Positions 25,978 through 34,635 of a stretch of 64,000 nt of DNA are shown here, piece after piece (position 1 is the stretch's first letter; every line of letters starts with the position of its first letter). Location: positions 3,117,501-3,181,500 of the forward strand of contig LT629764.1 of NCBI GenBank assembly GCA_900105225.1. Reading direction: 5' to 3'. Source of the DNA: Paenibacillaceae bacterium GAS479. GTDB taxonomy: Bacteria > Bacillota > Bacilli > Paenibacillales > Paenibacillaceae. Below the pieces are notes generated by a model. That model ran no database searches. It was not told where the DNA came from and saw nothing but the letters and a program-made list of their open reading frames with translations. The translations under genes were made by a program, and so were the position numbers.

Positions 25978-27855
25978 TTGGATAAGAAACAGTTTCGCGC
26001 GGAATCGAAACGTCTTCTGGAAATGATGATCAACTCCATCTACACGCAAAAAGAAATTTTTCTGCGTGAGCTGATCAGCAACAGCAGTGACGCCATTGAT
26101 AAAATCTATTATAAAGCGTTAACGGATGACAGCCTGACTTTTGATCAAGAGGGCTATTTCATTAAAGTGACGCCAAACAAGGAAGCTCGTACGCTGACGA
26201 TCGCCGATACTGGTATCGGTATGAACCAGGAAGAGCTGGAAAGTCATCTCGGCGTAATCGCCAAAAGCGGCTCGCTGGCCTTCAAGCAGGAGAACGAGTC
26301 GAAGGACGGCCGCGACATTATCGGGCAGTTCGGCGTTGGGTTCTATTCCTCGTTTATGGTGGCCGATAAAGTGGTCGTCATCTCGCGTCCGCTGGGTAGT
26401 GACACCGCCTGGAAGTGGGAATCCGAAGGGACGGAAGGTTATACGATCGAGCCGACTGAGAAGGCTGAGGTGGGAACGGAAGTTATTTTGCACATCAAGC
26501 CGGACACCGAGGAAGACAGCTACGACGACTATTTGAACGAATACCGTCTGAAGGCGCTCATCAAGAAATACTCTGATTTTATTCGTTATCCGATCAAAAT
26601 GGACCTCACCTCCAGCCGTCCGAAGGAAGGCGCAGAGGGCGAATTCGAGGAGTTCACCGAAGAGCAGCATGTCAACAGCATGGTGCCGATCTGGCGCAAA
26701 AACAAGAGCGAGCTGAAGCCGGAGGACTACGAGAACTTCTACCAGGAGAAGCGCTACGGCTTCGACAAGCCGATCAAACATGTGCATATTAGCGCCGATG
26801 GAGCGGTTGTATACCAAGCGATTTTGTTCATCCCGGAGACGACCCCGTTCGATTTCTACACCAAGGAGTACGAGAAGGGGCTGGAGCTCTATTCCAGCGG
26901 CGTGCTCATCATGAACAAATGCGCCGATCTGCTGCCTGACTATTTCAGCTTTGTGAAGGGCATGGTCGATTCCGAGAGCCTGTCGCTCAATATCTCCCGC
27001 GAGATGCTGCAGCATGACCGTCAGTTGAAGCTAATCGCCAAAAACATCGAGTCCAAAATCAAAGGCGCGCTGCAATCGATGCTCAAGGATGAGCGCGACA
27101 GCTACGAGAAGTTTTACAAGGCTTTCGGTCGCCAGCTGAAGTTCGGCGTTTACAGCGATTACGGCTCCCACAAGGAAACGCTGCAGGATCTGCTGCTGTT
27201 CACTTCCTCCAAGGACAAAGCGCTCGTAACGCTGGCTGAATATGTTTCCCGCATGCCTGAGGATCAAAAGTACATCTACTACGCAAGCGGCTCCTCCGCC
27301 GAGCGTATCGAGAAGCTGCCTCAAACCGAGATGGTGCTGGATAAAGGCTACGAGATTTTGTTCTTCACCGACGATATCGACGAGTTCGCAATCCGCATGC
27401 TGATGAACTACAAGGAGAAGGAATTCCGTTCCGTAGCGAGCGGCGACCTTGGCATCGAGGAAGAGAAGAAGCCGGAGGACGAAGCGGCCGATGAGGAAAA
27501 TAAGGCGCTATTCGCGGATATGGCGGGGCTGCTTAGCGGCAAAGTCAGTGCTGTGCGCGCTTCGCGGCGCCTGCGTAAACATCCGGTCTGCTTCGCCACC
27601 GAGGGCGAGCTGACGATCGAGATGGAGAAGGTTCTGGCTGCTATGCCAGACAGCTCCGGCGCCAAGGCGCAGAAAATCCTTGAGATCAACACGAACCATG
27701 AGGTATTCGCTGCCCTTAAGGACGCATATACCAATGACCGCGCCAAGCTGGAGCTATTCACCTCGCTTCTGTACAGCCAAGCGCTGCTTATCGAGGGACT
27801 GCCGATCGAAGATCCGGTGGAACTGACGAATCAGATTTGCCAAGTTATGGTTTAA
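25978..27855 (+). CDS. htpG: Chaperone HtpG (Hsp90)
   Basis: A 625-residue ATP-dependent cytosolic chaperone. The GHKL ATPase motifs are present: [13 protein letters not shown] near 35-45, [13 protein letters not shown] near 80 and [17 protein letters not shown] near 118-135. The middle and dimerisation domains are complete ([23 protein letters not shown]). The start is TTG 25978 behind AGAGGAGAG; no in-frame ATG gives the conserved N-terminus [15 protein letters not shown] element in the leader suggests HrcA repression released by heat. Confidence 0.95.
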   Translation: MDKKQFRAESKRLLEMMINSIYTQKEIFLRELISNSSDAIDKIYYKALTDDSLTFDQEGYFIKVTPNKEARTLTIADTGIGMNQEELESHLGVIAKSGSLAFKQENESKDGRDIIGQFGVGFYSSFMVADKVVVISRPLGSDTAWKWESEGTEGYTIEPTEKAEVGTEVILHIKPDTEEDSYDDYLNEYRLKALIKKYSDFIRYPIKMDLTSSRPKEGAEGEFEEFTEEQHVNSMVPIWRKNKSELKPEDYENFYQEKRYGFDKPIKHVHISADGAVVYQAILFIPETTPFDFYTKEYEKGLELYSSGVLIMNKCADLLPDYFSFVKGMVDSESLSLNISREMLQHDRQLKLIAKNIESKIKGALQSMLKDERDSYEKFYKAFGRQLKFGVYSDYGSHKETLQDLLLFTSSKDKALVTLAEYVSRMPEDQKYIYYASGSSAERIEKLPQTEMVLDKGYEILFFTDDIDEFAIRMLMNYKEKEFRSVASGDLGIEEEKKPEDEAADEENKALFADMAGLLSGKVSAVRASRRLRKHPVCFATEGELTIEMEKVLAAMPDSSGAKAQKILEINTNHEVFAALKDAYTNDRAKLELFTSLLYSQALLIEGLPIEDPVELTNQICQVMV

Positions 27856-27915
27856 AATTGAGCGTCTGTCTATCTTCCGGCCTGCACGTTTGGCTGGAAG
27901 GGGATGGAACAGTAG

Positions 27916-27968
27916 AAAGGGGCCGTCCCGAAAGCCATCGTTAGATGACTTTCGGGGCTGCCCCTTTT
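27916..27968 (+). terminator. Terminator of htpG
   Basis: AAAGGGGC and the inner GTCCCGAAAG pair with CTTTCGGGGC and GCCCCTTTT. The loop holds CATCGTTAGATGACT, also present in the hairpin at 28335-28388. Confidence 0.8.
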
Positions 27969-28070
27969 AATTTGTACCGTCAGTACAATATAGGCGGTTG
28001 GCGCTGAATTGTATTGGAGTCTGAGGCGATTTGTGTGTGCTTCGTGTGTTTGAATTTGAGCCCCTTCATG

Positions 28071-28255
28071 CGTAACGAAACTCAGGAGCCTTATTCCAGC
28101 AAAATGGAGGGTTTTGGAGGCGTAACGAAACTGAGAGACGCTACCTGAGGGGATTTCGCAGTAATAGTACGTTTTTGACCCAAAAACGCTTCTCAGTTTC
28201 GCTAGCTCATTCGTAGCCTGTTTTGAGGGGGAATAAGCTCTCTCAGTTCCGTTAG
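28071..28255. repeat. 185-bp imperfect palindrome with four related motifs
   Basis: CGTAACGAAACTCAG (28071-28085) and CGTAACGAAACTGAG (28121-28135) are 50 bp apart. Inverted versions start at 28192 (CTCAGTTTCGCTAG) and 28242 (CTCAGTTCCGTTAG), again 50 bp apart. GAGC-TTATTCC is also mirrored. The whole could fold into one long stem, as a MITE-like element or a structured RNA would. Confidence 0.65.
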
Positions 28256-28334
28256 GGTTTGGATGGACAAGCTGAGATGCTCCGAGCTGCCCTAATGTTG
28301 AAGCTAACCTAACCGATAGGAACTTTAACAAAAA

Positions 28335-28388
28335 GACGGAGCCGTCCCAACAGTCATCGTTAGATGACTTAGGACGGCCCGTCTTTTT
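28335..28388. terminator. Bidirectional terminator between htpG region and repeat-protein gene
   Basis: AAAAAGACGG...GCCGTCC pairs with GGACGGC...CCGTCTTTTT, giving A-runs and T-runs on both sides. On the minus strand it ends the Pro-rich protein gene. Confidence 0.85.
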
Positions 28389-28398
28389 GTGTTTGTTG

Positions 28399-29391
28399 TT
28401 AGCCGATGACGATTAGCTCGACGCCGATTACATCCCTGCGATGGACAGGGAAGCTTAGCAGCGAATGGGGGATTTGCCGACCATTCAGCCGCAGCGTGTA
28501 CTGTATGCCTTCACCGATTCGAACGTCGTCGGAGATGTCGTTGCGTACGCCGCCAACGGATTGCAACCCGGTTGGACTTGCTCGGACGACGCCAGTATAC
28601 TCCAACGCTTGAGCAATATTCATCCCGTCATAAAACGGAATCTGGTAGTCCTCGGTGACAAAAGGGAACGATTCCCCGCCGTCAATCCGGACGGTTACCG
28701 GTGCTGTAGCGCTCGGAGCCGGGGCTGGATTCGGTGGCGCCGAATCAACCGGCACCGACTGCGTTGGAGCGACGGCCTGCTCCGGCCCCGGCCTCGGCGG
28801 GAACGGCCCCGGGCGAGGCGGCTGGCCTGGCCCCGGAGGCCAAGGCCCCGGCCCTGGGGGCCAAGGCCCCGGCCCTGGAGGCCAAGGGCCCGGCCCTGGA
28901 GGCCAAGGCCCCGGCCCCGGAGGCCAAGGACCCGGCCCCGGAGGCCAAGGACCCGGCCCTGGAGGCCAAGGCCCCGGCCCCGGAGGCCAAGGACCCGGCC
29001 CCGGAGGCCAAGGCCCCGGTCCTGGAGGCCAAGGCCCCGGCCCTGGAGGCCAAGGCCCCGGCCCCGGAGGCCAAGGACCCGGCCCCGGAGGCCAAGGCCC
29101 CGGCCCCGGAGGCCAAGGTCCCGGCCCTGGAGGCCAAGGGCCCGGCCCTGGAGGCCAAGGGCCGTGCCCTGGGGGCCAAGGGCCTTGGCCTGGACCTGAC
29201 GGCCCGCCCCCAGGCCAGAGGAAGGGCGGCAGTAATCCGGCTCCTATAAGCGGGTTAGGTGGAGTCGGCGGAGTCGGGGGAATCGGTGGCGGCGCAGGCT
29301 GGAAGGCGCGGGGGCTTCCGCAGCCGCAATCTCCTCCTGCGTATACGTACCGATAGGCGTTGGGGTCATGGTACAGATAGGATTGAGACAT
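28399..29391 (-). CDS. Pro/Gly/Trp repeat protein with C-terminal DUF4430-like domain
   Basis: A 330-residue protein. Residues 1-50 are Tyr/Cys/Pro-rich (YVYAGGDCGCGSP), followed by about 17 tandem copies of the 7-residue unit GPGPWPP encoded by 21-bp repeats. The final 110 residues form a domain with SFPFVTEDYQIPFYDGMNIAQAL and GIQYTLRLNGRQIPHSLLS, resembling the small beta-grasp DUF4430/transcobalamin-like fold. There is no signal peptide. The composition recalls spore-coat or exosporium proteins, which is inference. Three other frames through the repeat also stay open because of the repeat period; these are shadows. Confidence 0.7.
   Translation of the reverse strand: MSQSYLYHDPNAYRYVYAGGDCGCGSPRAFQPAPPPIPPTPPTPPNPLIGAGLLPPFLWPGGGPSGPGQGPWPPGHGPWPPGPGPWPPGPGPWPPGPGPWPPGPGPWPPGPGPWPPGPGPWPPGPGPWPPGPGPWPPGPGPWPPGPGPWPPGPGPWPPGPGPWPPGPGPWPPGPGPWPPGPGPWPPGPGQPPRPGPFPPRPGPEQAVAPTQSVPVDSAPPNPAPAPSATAPVTVRIDGGESFPFVTEDYQIPFYDGMNIAQALEYTGVVRASPTGLQSVGGVRNDISDDVRIGEGIQYTLRLNGRQIPHSLLSFPVHRRDVIGVELIVIG
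28836..29190. repeat. 21-bp coding tandem repeats, about 17 units
   Basis: Units of the form GGAGGCCAAGGCCCCGGCCC with synonymous changes, making the GPGPWPP tract of the minus-strand gene. Copy number is likely to vary between strains. Confidence 0.9.
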
Positions 29392-29517
29392 ATCGGATCA
29401 AATATCTCCCTTCCGTATGACGCACGAATAACTTAGTTTATGCGCCATATGCCTATCCTCTTGCCCATCTGCCCAAAAACTTTTGCCTACGATGGGAAGG
29501 ACGAGGATTCGGAAGAC

Positions 29518-29554
29518 AAAAAAGGCCCCGCAAGCCAGAGGCTTGCAGGACCTT
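29518..29554 (-). terminator. Terminator of sodA
   Basis: Read on the minus strand, GGTCCTGCAAGCC, loop TCT, GGCTTGCGGGGCC, then TTTTTT. Confidence 0.85.
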
Positions 29555-29565
29555 ATGTTCAGGAA

Positions 29566-30180
29566 TTACTTCGCAACCGCTTCGTAGCGTTTGCTAACTT
29601 CATCCCAGTTAACAACGTTCCAGAACGCTTTGATGTAGTCTGGACGTTTGTTTTGGTAGTTCAGGTAGTAGGCATGCTCCCATACGTCCAGTCCGAGCAG
29701 AGGCGTTTCGCCTTCAAAGATCGGGCTGTCTTGGTTTGGAAGGCTGTATACTTTCAGCTTGCCTTCTTTGTCAGCTGCCAGGAAAGCCCAGCCGCTGCCG
29801 AAGCGCGTCGTAGCTGCTTTAGCGAAATCTTCTTGAAACTTCGCGAAGCCGCCAAGCTCGCTTTCGATAGCTTCAGCCAGCTTGCCTGTAGGAGCGCCGC
29901 CAGCGTTAGGGCCGATCGTCGTCCAGAACAGGCTGTGGTTGGCATGGCCGCCACCGTTGTTGCGGACAGCGGTACGGATGGACTCAGGTACGCTGTTCAG
30001 GTCGGAGATCAGATCCTCCAGGGACTTGGAAGCCAGTTCAGGAGCGGACTCAAGAGCGGCGTTAAGATTAGTTACGTACGTGTTGTGGTGACGGTCGTGA
30101 TGGATTTCCATCGTGAGAGCGTCGATATGGGGCTCCAGTGCGTTATTAGCATACGGAAGAGCTGGAAGTTGATGTGCCAT
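29566..30180 (-). CDS. sodA: Manganese superoxide dismutase
   Basis: A 204-residue cytosolic enzyme that converts superoxide into peroxide and oxygen. The metal ligands are visible: His in [12 protein letters not shown], His in [11 protein letters not shown], and Asp/His in [21 protein letters not shown]. The GHANHSLFW and DVWEHAYY contexts and the Gln-less Met/Gly pattern fit the Mn/cambialistic Bacillus SodA type. GAGGAGG lies upstream and a terminator follows. Confidence 0.95.
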   Translation of the reverse strand: MAHQLPALPYANNALEPHIDALTMEIHHDRHHNTYVTNLNAALESAPELASKSLEDLISDLNSVPESIRTAVRNNGGGHANHSLFWTTIGPNAGGAPTGKLAEAIESELGGFAKFQEDFAKAATTRFGSGWAFLAADKEGKLKVYSLPNQDSPIFEGETPLLGLDVWEHAYYLNYQNKRPDYIKAFWNVVNWDEVSKRYEAVAK

Positions 30181-30620
30181 AATTCAGGAAAACCTCCTCA
30201 ATGGTATGTAGCGATTCTACAATATTATCCCTCAAGCTTTTGAATAAATCAACATTTTTCTTTCAAAAGTCGGGTTTTTACCTTTAAAAACCAATGCGGA
30301 AACACGGATATAGAGTTAACTGTTGTAACCGACATCTGAAGGACTGTCTGCAGGCGATTCGCCTGCATAAACAGGAAAATTCCATCCATGCAAGCCAAAT
30401 TCTAGAATGCCACTAAAATTTCTATTTATACCCTTACCCGGACGTTATAAAGTCCAAACAATTGTGTAAGCGTTAGCAATAAAGCGCTTTCAGCAGAATG
30501 TAAGCGCAATGTTAAATTTATTTGAGTTTTTTGGACAAAAACGCTGGATTTAGTTAACTTTTGTCGTATAATCGAGAATAGTTTTTACAACGACATTGAA
30601 TGTAAGGGAGCTAAGCATTC
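30181..30620. other. Divergent intergenic region with cre-like sites and a hairpin
   Basis: Between sodA (minus) and a GNAT gene (plus). It contains a TGCAGGCG-ATT-CGCCTGCA hairpin (30349-30367), a cre-like cluster at 30465-30510 and a -10 (TATAAT, 30567-30572) for the GNAT gene. No gene was seen. Confidence 0.6.
30465..30478 (+). promoter_or_regulatory. Catabolite-responsive element (cre) candidate
   Basis: TGTAAGCGTTAGCA fits the cre consensus TGWAARCGYTWNCW at every position. A one-mismatch site reads TGAAAGCGCTTTAT on the minus strand within the next 20 bp, and TGTAAGCGCAATG follows. Confidence 0.5.
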
Positions 30621-31043
30621 ATGCAGGTTCGTTCTTTCCAGCTTGCGGACTATCGTGCCGTAACCTCATTGCTGCAATCTGTATTATCTGAGGATTGTTA
30701 TGATGAGACGAAGGAAGCTCTCAGTCGCCAGCTGTCTTGGGACAGCGATTTGGTGCTGATTGCACAGGATGGAGATCAAGTTACCGGCATCATCATCGGG
30801 ACAATTGACAATAACCGCGGATATTACTATCGTGTGGCCGTTCACTCGGATTATCGGGGACAAGGCATCGCTAAAGGTCTCATCTCCGGCTTGCGTAGCC
30901 GCTTTGAGCAACGCAAGGTATCGAAGATTCTCGTCACTGCGGACAAGCATAATGAACCCGTTCTTACGTTTTACAGCTCCCTTGGCTTCGAGCCGAGCGA
31001 TTTTTATCATTCGTTCCAGAAGCTCAGCATTGTAGCAGGATAG
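30621..31043 (+). CDS. GNAT-family N-acetyltransferase
   Basis: A 140-residue acetyltransferase using acetyl-CoA. The strand-beta4 and pyrophosphate-binding loop are visible in RVAVHSDYRGQGIAKGLI (about 77-94), and the late block KHNEPVLTFYSSLGFEPSDFYH is standard for the fold. The acceptor, a small molecule or protein amine, cannot be told. TAAGGGAG precedes the ATG. Confidence 0.88.
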   Translation: MQVRSFQLADYRAVTSLLQSVLSEDCYDETKEALSRQLSWDSDLVLIAQDGDQVTGIIIGTIDNNRGYYYRVAVHSDYRGQGIAKGLISGLRSRFEQRKVSKILVTADKHNEPVLTFYSSLGFEPSDFYHSFQKLSIVAG

Positions 31044-31105
31044 GACAAGCCTTCCTTGCGTTTCATGCTGCTCTCGTTCTTCAATTAAGGCATCTATTCC
31101 TGTGA

Positions 31106-31151
31106 GCATGTCCGACGTCCATTGATTTTGGCGTCCGGATGTGCTTTTCTT
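31106..31151 (+). terminator. Possible terminator after the GNAT gene
   Basis: GCATGTCCGACG can pair with CGTCCGGATGTGC with bulges, followed by TTTTCTT. The stem is imperfect. Confidence 0.35.
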
Positions 31152-31185
31152 ATTAAATAAGATGTTTAAGTCAGGGAGTGCGTAA

Positions 31186-31755
31186 GTGGATACGTATCGG
31201 CGCTGTTTCATAAAAAGCTTCAAGCACGACGGCCATCTGCATCGCCAATGGCAGCGGAACTGGCTGATGCCGCAAAGTATGCTGCTTCCGCAGCATGCGG
31301 AGGAAAACATGTTGGTACTGATTAACAACCAGACGCCGATAACGGAGGCGGACGGTTCGATATGGGTTAGCCGGGTTCCGGCTGTATCCTTTTTCATTCC
31401 GACCAAGTGGTTCAATGTAGTGGCAATGATCGAAGATTATGGAATCCGATACTACTGCAATCTTGCTTCTCCTCCTTATCTTGCGGGCAATGTACTCACC
31501 TATATCGATTACGATCTTGATGTGATCCGCACGACGGGCGGGGAACTAGCGGTCGTTGACCGGGATGAGTACGAGCGGCACAAACAGGAATATCGCTATC
31601 CTCCTGTCGTAGATTCGAAGGTTAACCAAGGGTTACGCGAGGTCACACAACGTATTCGCAGTGGTAAATCGCCCTTTGAGGATCAAGTCGTACTGGACTA
31701 TTACGAGACCTGGACAAGCCGTCCGGATCACGAAGCGGAGGAAGATCAGGCATGA
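31186..31755 (+). CDS. DUF402 nucleoside tri-/diphosphatase-like protein (Ntdp/YgaC family)
   Basis: A 189-residue protein of the DUF402 family, whose studied members hydrolyse nucleoside tri- and diphosphates with divalent metal. The beta-barrel core is visible in WVSRVPAVSFFIPTKWFNVVAMI, GIRYYCNLASPPYL and NVLTYIDYDLDVIRT, the last carrying the acidic metal-binding residues. The start is GTG 31186 behind GGGAG. The stop overlaps the start of the signal peptidase gene, so the two are co-translated. Confidence 0.85.
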   Translation: MDTYRRCFIKSFKHDGHLHRQWQRNWLMPQSMLLPQHAEENMLVLINNQTPITEADGSIWVSRVPAVSFFIPTKWFNVVAMIEDYGIRYYCNLASPPYLAGNVLTYIDYDLDVIRTTGGELAVVDRDEYERHKQEYRYPPVVDSKVNQGLREVTQRIRSGKSPFEDQVVLDYYETWTSRPDHEAEEDQA

Positions 31756-32369
31756 CGAACTCCCTGGCGGAGGAGGTTGCGGGAATGGAGATGGAGCAGT
31801 CCCCCGGCCAATCCGGCAAGGGTGAGAACAATTTATGGCGGCCCAATTGGCAGCGAGAGCTTTTTTCATTAATGCGAATGATCGTAATTGCGGTAGCAAT
31901 TGTACTTTTACTGAACCGATTCGTGCTGAATTTGTCGGTCGTTGAGGGAAGTTCGATGCGTCCCTCTCTTGAGGGGGGCGATTGGCTGCTTGTCAGCCGC
32001 CTCGCTGGCAGCACGCTGCCGATCCATAGAAACGATATCATCATCATTCGCGATCCGAATCCGCTAGCAGGGAGCAGCGGTTATTTGGTCAAGCGAGTGA
32101 TCGGACTTCCCGGCGATGTAGTTGAGCTCAAAAAAGGCCAGCTGCTGCGCAACGGTGACACGGTTGAAGAGCCTTATGTAGGTCTGCAGCCGGCGGCGGA
32201 GAATTTTCGACCGATCACGGTCGAGCCAGGGCATTTCTTCGTATTGGGCGACAATAGACAGTGGCGTGCAAGCCGCGATAGCCGGGCTTTTGGCACCATT
32301 GAAGAAAAGGCCATAACAGGCCGGGCCGAAGTAGTCCTATGGCCGCTCGACCGAGCGGGACGTCTATGA
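31752..32369 (+). CDS. sipS: Type I signal peptidase
   Basis: A 205-residue membrane protease that cleaves signal peptides outside the membrane. One N-terminal span lies at about 41-60 (MRMIVIAVAIVLLLNRFVL). The catalytic Ser is in EGSSMRPSL and the Lys in YLVKRVIGLPGD; GDNRQWRASRDSRAFG is box E. A hydrophilic 40-residue head precedes the span. Its ATGA start overlaps the stop of the DUF402 gene. Confidence 0.93.
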   Translation: MTNSLAEEVAGMEMEQSPGQSGKGENNLWRPNWQRELFSLMRMIVIAVAIVLLLNRFVLNLSVVEGSSMRPSLEGGDWLLVSRLAGSTLPIHRNDIIIIRDPNPLAGSSGYLVKRVIGLPGDVVELKKGQLLRNGDTVEEPYVGLQPAAENFRPITVEPGHFFVLGDNRQWRASRDSRAFGTIEEKAITGRAEVVLWPLDRAGRL

Positions 32370-32408
32370 GCGGTCGAATTGGGCAAACGTATGGAGGGAG
32401 CGATAGGG

Positions 32409-32861
32409 ATGAAAGAGGTCATGGTCTACACGGATGGCGCATGCTCAGGCAATCCGGGCCCCGGAGGCTGGGGAGCGGTGTTATTTTACGGAGACAAGCG
32501 CAAGGAAATCTCTGGTGCGGAGCCCCACTCTACCAATAACCGCATGGAGATCCAGGCGGTCATTGAGGCGCTTTCGCTGCTTAAGGTTCCATGCAAGGTT
32601 ACGGTGCACAGCGACTCGGCCTACGTGGTGAACTGTTTCCAAAACAACTGGATCAAAGGCTGGCTGCGCAACGGCTGGAAAAACAGCAAAGGACAGCCTG
32701 TGGAGAACAAGGAGTTATGGCAACGGTTATGGGAACTGATGGGCATCCATGAAGTTTCCTACGTCAAGGTTAAGGGACATAGCGACAATGAATGGAATAA
32801 CCGTTGCGACGAGCTGGCGGTCGGCGCGATCAAGGCGATGAAAGCTTCGGGTAGAGGCTGA
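32409..32861 (+). CDS. rnhA: Ribonuclease HI
   Basis: A 150-residue nuclease that removes RNA from RNA-DNA hybrids. The catalytic acids are visible: Asp in VYTDGACSGNPGPGGWG, Glu in NNRMEIQAV, Asp in VHSDSAYVVNCF and Asp in NNRCDELAV; the basic handle WIKGWLRNGWKNSKG is complete. ATG 32409 is used because the conserved N-terminus starts there; the frame is open for ten more codons upstream. Confidence 0.95.
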   Translation: MKEVMVYTDGACSGNPGPGGWGAVLFYGDKRKEISGAEPHSTNNRMEIQAVIEALSLLKVPCKVTVHSDSAYVVNCFQNNWIKGWLRNGWKNSKGQPVENKELWQRLWELMGIHEVSYVKVKGHSDNEWNNRCDELAVGAIKAMKASGRG

Positions 32862-33002
32862 GGCTGATCGGAACGAGGATGCGGCTAGCTCGCGGTCGGA
32901 TTGAGAATGCGAATAGCTCGTAGTCGGAGAGATGAAGGTTTAGACAGAAGATGAGGCTGCTCGGAGCAAGGAAGTTTTCGAGAATCCGAAGGGGGAAGGG
33001 AG
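32862..33002. other. Short spacer with an imperfect internal repeat
   Basis: GATGCGGCTAGCTCGCGGTC and GAATGCGAATAGCTCGTAGTC are near-copies about 35 bp apart. No promoter or terminator was recognised. Confidence 0.35.
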
Positions 33003-34208
33003 ATGGCGGAGCCGATTCGGGATGCGGCTTTTTGGAGTTGGCTGAAGGCAGAGATGAAGGAAGCCGCTTTTGGACTGGGAATCGACGACATTGGCGTGGC
33101 TTCGGCTGAGCCGTTCACGGAGCTCAAAGGGCGACTGATCCGACACCGTGAGCAGGGCTTTGAGTCCGGCTTCGAGGAACGCGATTTGGACAAGAGAACT
33201 GACCCGTCGCTATTATTCGAGCAACCGCAGTCCATTATTGCGATTTCGGTCGCCTATCCGAGCAAGCTGCCCGACCCTCCTCGTTCGGAGCCCGGAGCGC
33301 GACGCGGCATTCTGTCCCGCTCTGCTTGGGGCGAGGACTACCATAGCGTGCTGCGCAACCGGCTGCAGCGGCTTGAGGAGTGGCTGCAAGCAAGAGTGCC
33401 GGAGCTGCGCGCGGAATCGATGGTAGATACCGGCGAGCTATCCGACCGGGCTGTAGCGGAGCGCGCGGGTATCGGCTGGAGCGGCAAAAACAGCTTTATT
33501 ATGAATCGGAAGCATGGCACCTTCATTTATCTGGCGGAGATGATTACGAATTTGCCGCTTCAGCCGGATTCACCGCTTTTGGACAATTGCGGTAGCTGCA
33601 CCAAGTGCATCGACTCCTGTCCGACGGGCGCGCTGGTCGGCCCAGGTCAGCTGAATGCGGCGCGCTGCATCTCCTATGTCACTCAGACGAAGGAAATGGT
33701 CAGTGAGGAGCTAATGCGCAAAATCGGCAATCGGCTTTACGGCTGCGATACTTGCCAGATTGTGTGCCCGGTGAACAAGGGCATCAATGTGACCCGGCAT
33801 CCGGAGTTCCGAGCTGACCCCGAGCAGGTGAAGCCGCTTTTGGTCCCGCTGCTGCAGCTATCGAACCGCGAATTCAAGGAGCGGTTCGGGACGAATGCCG
33901 CCTCCTGGCGCGGCAAAAAGCCGATTCAGCGCAACGCGGTCATTGCGCTCGGCAATTTCCGCGAAGCCGCGGCTGTACCTGAGCTTGTCCAGGTGCTGCA
34001 AGAGGATCCGCGGCCTGTGCTGCGCGGCACGGCAGCTTGGGCGCTCGGCCGCATTGGCGGTGCCGAGGCGGAAGCTGCGCTCGCGCAAGCAGCGGAGCAG
34101 GAGAGCGACAGCGAAGCTCGCTCCTGGGCGGAGCGCTCGCTGGCGGCTCTGCGCGCCGAGCGGGCTGCGGAGGCAGTGGCGGAGCCCGCTGCTGCGGGCG
34201 AGGAGTAG
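33003..34208 (+). CDS. queG: Epoxyqueuosine reductase
   Basis: A 401-residue cobalamin-dependent iron-sulfur enzyme for the last step of queuosine synthesis in tRNA. The two ferredoxin-type clusters are CGSCTKCIDSCPTGAL (about 199-214) and CDTCQIVCPVNKG (about 250-262). ERAGIGWSGKNSF is the conserved middle motif. The C-terminal part has HEAT-like repeats (NAVIALGNFREAAAVPELV; RGTAAWALGRIGGAEAEAAL) that bind tRNA, then an Ala/Glu-rich tail. GGGAAGGGAG precedes the ATG. folE, also needed early in queuosine synthesis, lies two genes on. Confidence 0.94.
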   Translation: MAEPIRDAAFWSWLKAEMKEAAFGLGIDDIGVASAEPFTELKGRLIRHREQGFESGFEERDLDKRTDPSLLFEQPQSIIAISVAYPSKLPDPPRSEPGARRGILSRSAWGEDYHSVLRNRLQRLEEWLQARVPELRAESMVDTGELSDRAVAERAGIGWSGKNSFIMNRKHGTFIYLAEMITNLPLQPDSPLLDNCGSCTKCIDSCPTGALVGPGQLNAARCISYVTQTKEMVSEELMRKIGNRLYGCDTCQIVCPVNKGINVTRHPEFRADPEQVKPLLVPLLQLSNREFKERFGTNAASWRGKKPIQRNAVIALGNFREAAAVPELVQVLQEDPRPVLRGTAAWALGRIGGAEAEAALAQAAEQESDSEARSWAERSLAALRAERAAEAVAEPAAAGEE

Positions 34209-34335
34209 GCGGAACATAGAAGTGCTTAGGAGTGCTTAGGCGCTCAAGCCACAAGCTGCAAATTGCGCCTTTTCGGTGATAATGCTAAGATGAAGAAGCT
34301 CTAATGAACATCGAAAAAGGACAGGTGAACAGCGC

Positions 34336-34596
34336 GTGGAATGGTACAATATCGTCATCCCGATTGTAACGCTGATCGTCGGCTTGGTCGGCGGATTTTT
34401 CATCGGAGTTTTCTATCTCCGTAAGCAGATGGAGAAGATGCAATCCGATCCAGAAATGCTTCAAAAAATGGCCAAGCAGATGGGTTACAACCTCAATAAC
34501 AAACAAATGCAACGTGCCCAGAGCATGATGAAAAACCAGCAGGGCGGCGGACAACAGAAATTCATTCCCAACCAGCGTGGCGGCAAGCGAAAGTAA
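34336..34596 (+). CDS. YneF-like small membrane protein (UPF0154)
   Basis: An 86-residue protein with one N-terminal span at about 5-28 (IVIPIVTLIVGLVGGFFIGVFYL) and a cytosolic charged part (LRKQMEKMQSDPEMLQKMAKQMG) typical of the Bacillus YneF/UPF0154 family, whose role is unknown. The tail is longer than usual and Gln/Gly/Lys-rich. The start is GTG 34336 with AGGTGA upstream. Confidence 0.82.
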   Translation: MEWYNIVIPIVTLIVGLVGGFFIGVFYLRKQMEKMQSDPEMLQKMAKQMGYNLNNKQMQRAQSMMKNQQGGGQQKFIPNQRGGKRK

Positions 34597-34635
34597 GCCA
34601 GCCGCCCGCTCGGTCCGCGAGGAAGAGAGGCAGCA

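Larger units (their letters stand above)
27856..28398. other. Gene-free spacer with paired hairpins and a palindromic element
   Basis: No gene was found. A hairpin-terminator stands at each end (27916-27968 and 28335-28388), both with the same CATCGTTAGATGACTT loop sequence, and a 185-bp imperfect palindrome lies between them (28071-28255). Confidence 0.6.

Noticed and set aside
26119-27015. 298-codon frame opposite htpG
   Set aside because: Shadow of a high-GC coding frame; htpG is unmistakable on the other strand.
28465-29356. Three long plus-strand frames opposite the GPGPWPP protein
   Set aside because: The 21-bp repeat period keeps all frames open. Only the minus-strand frame has non-repetitive flanks that look like a protein and a ribosome site.
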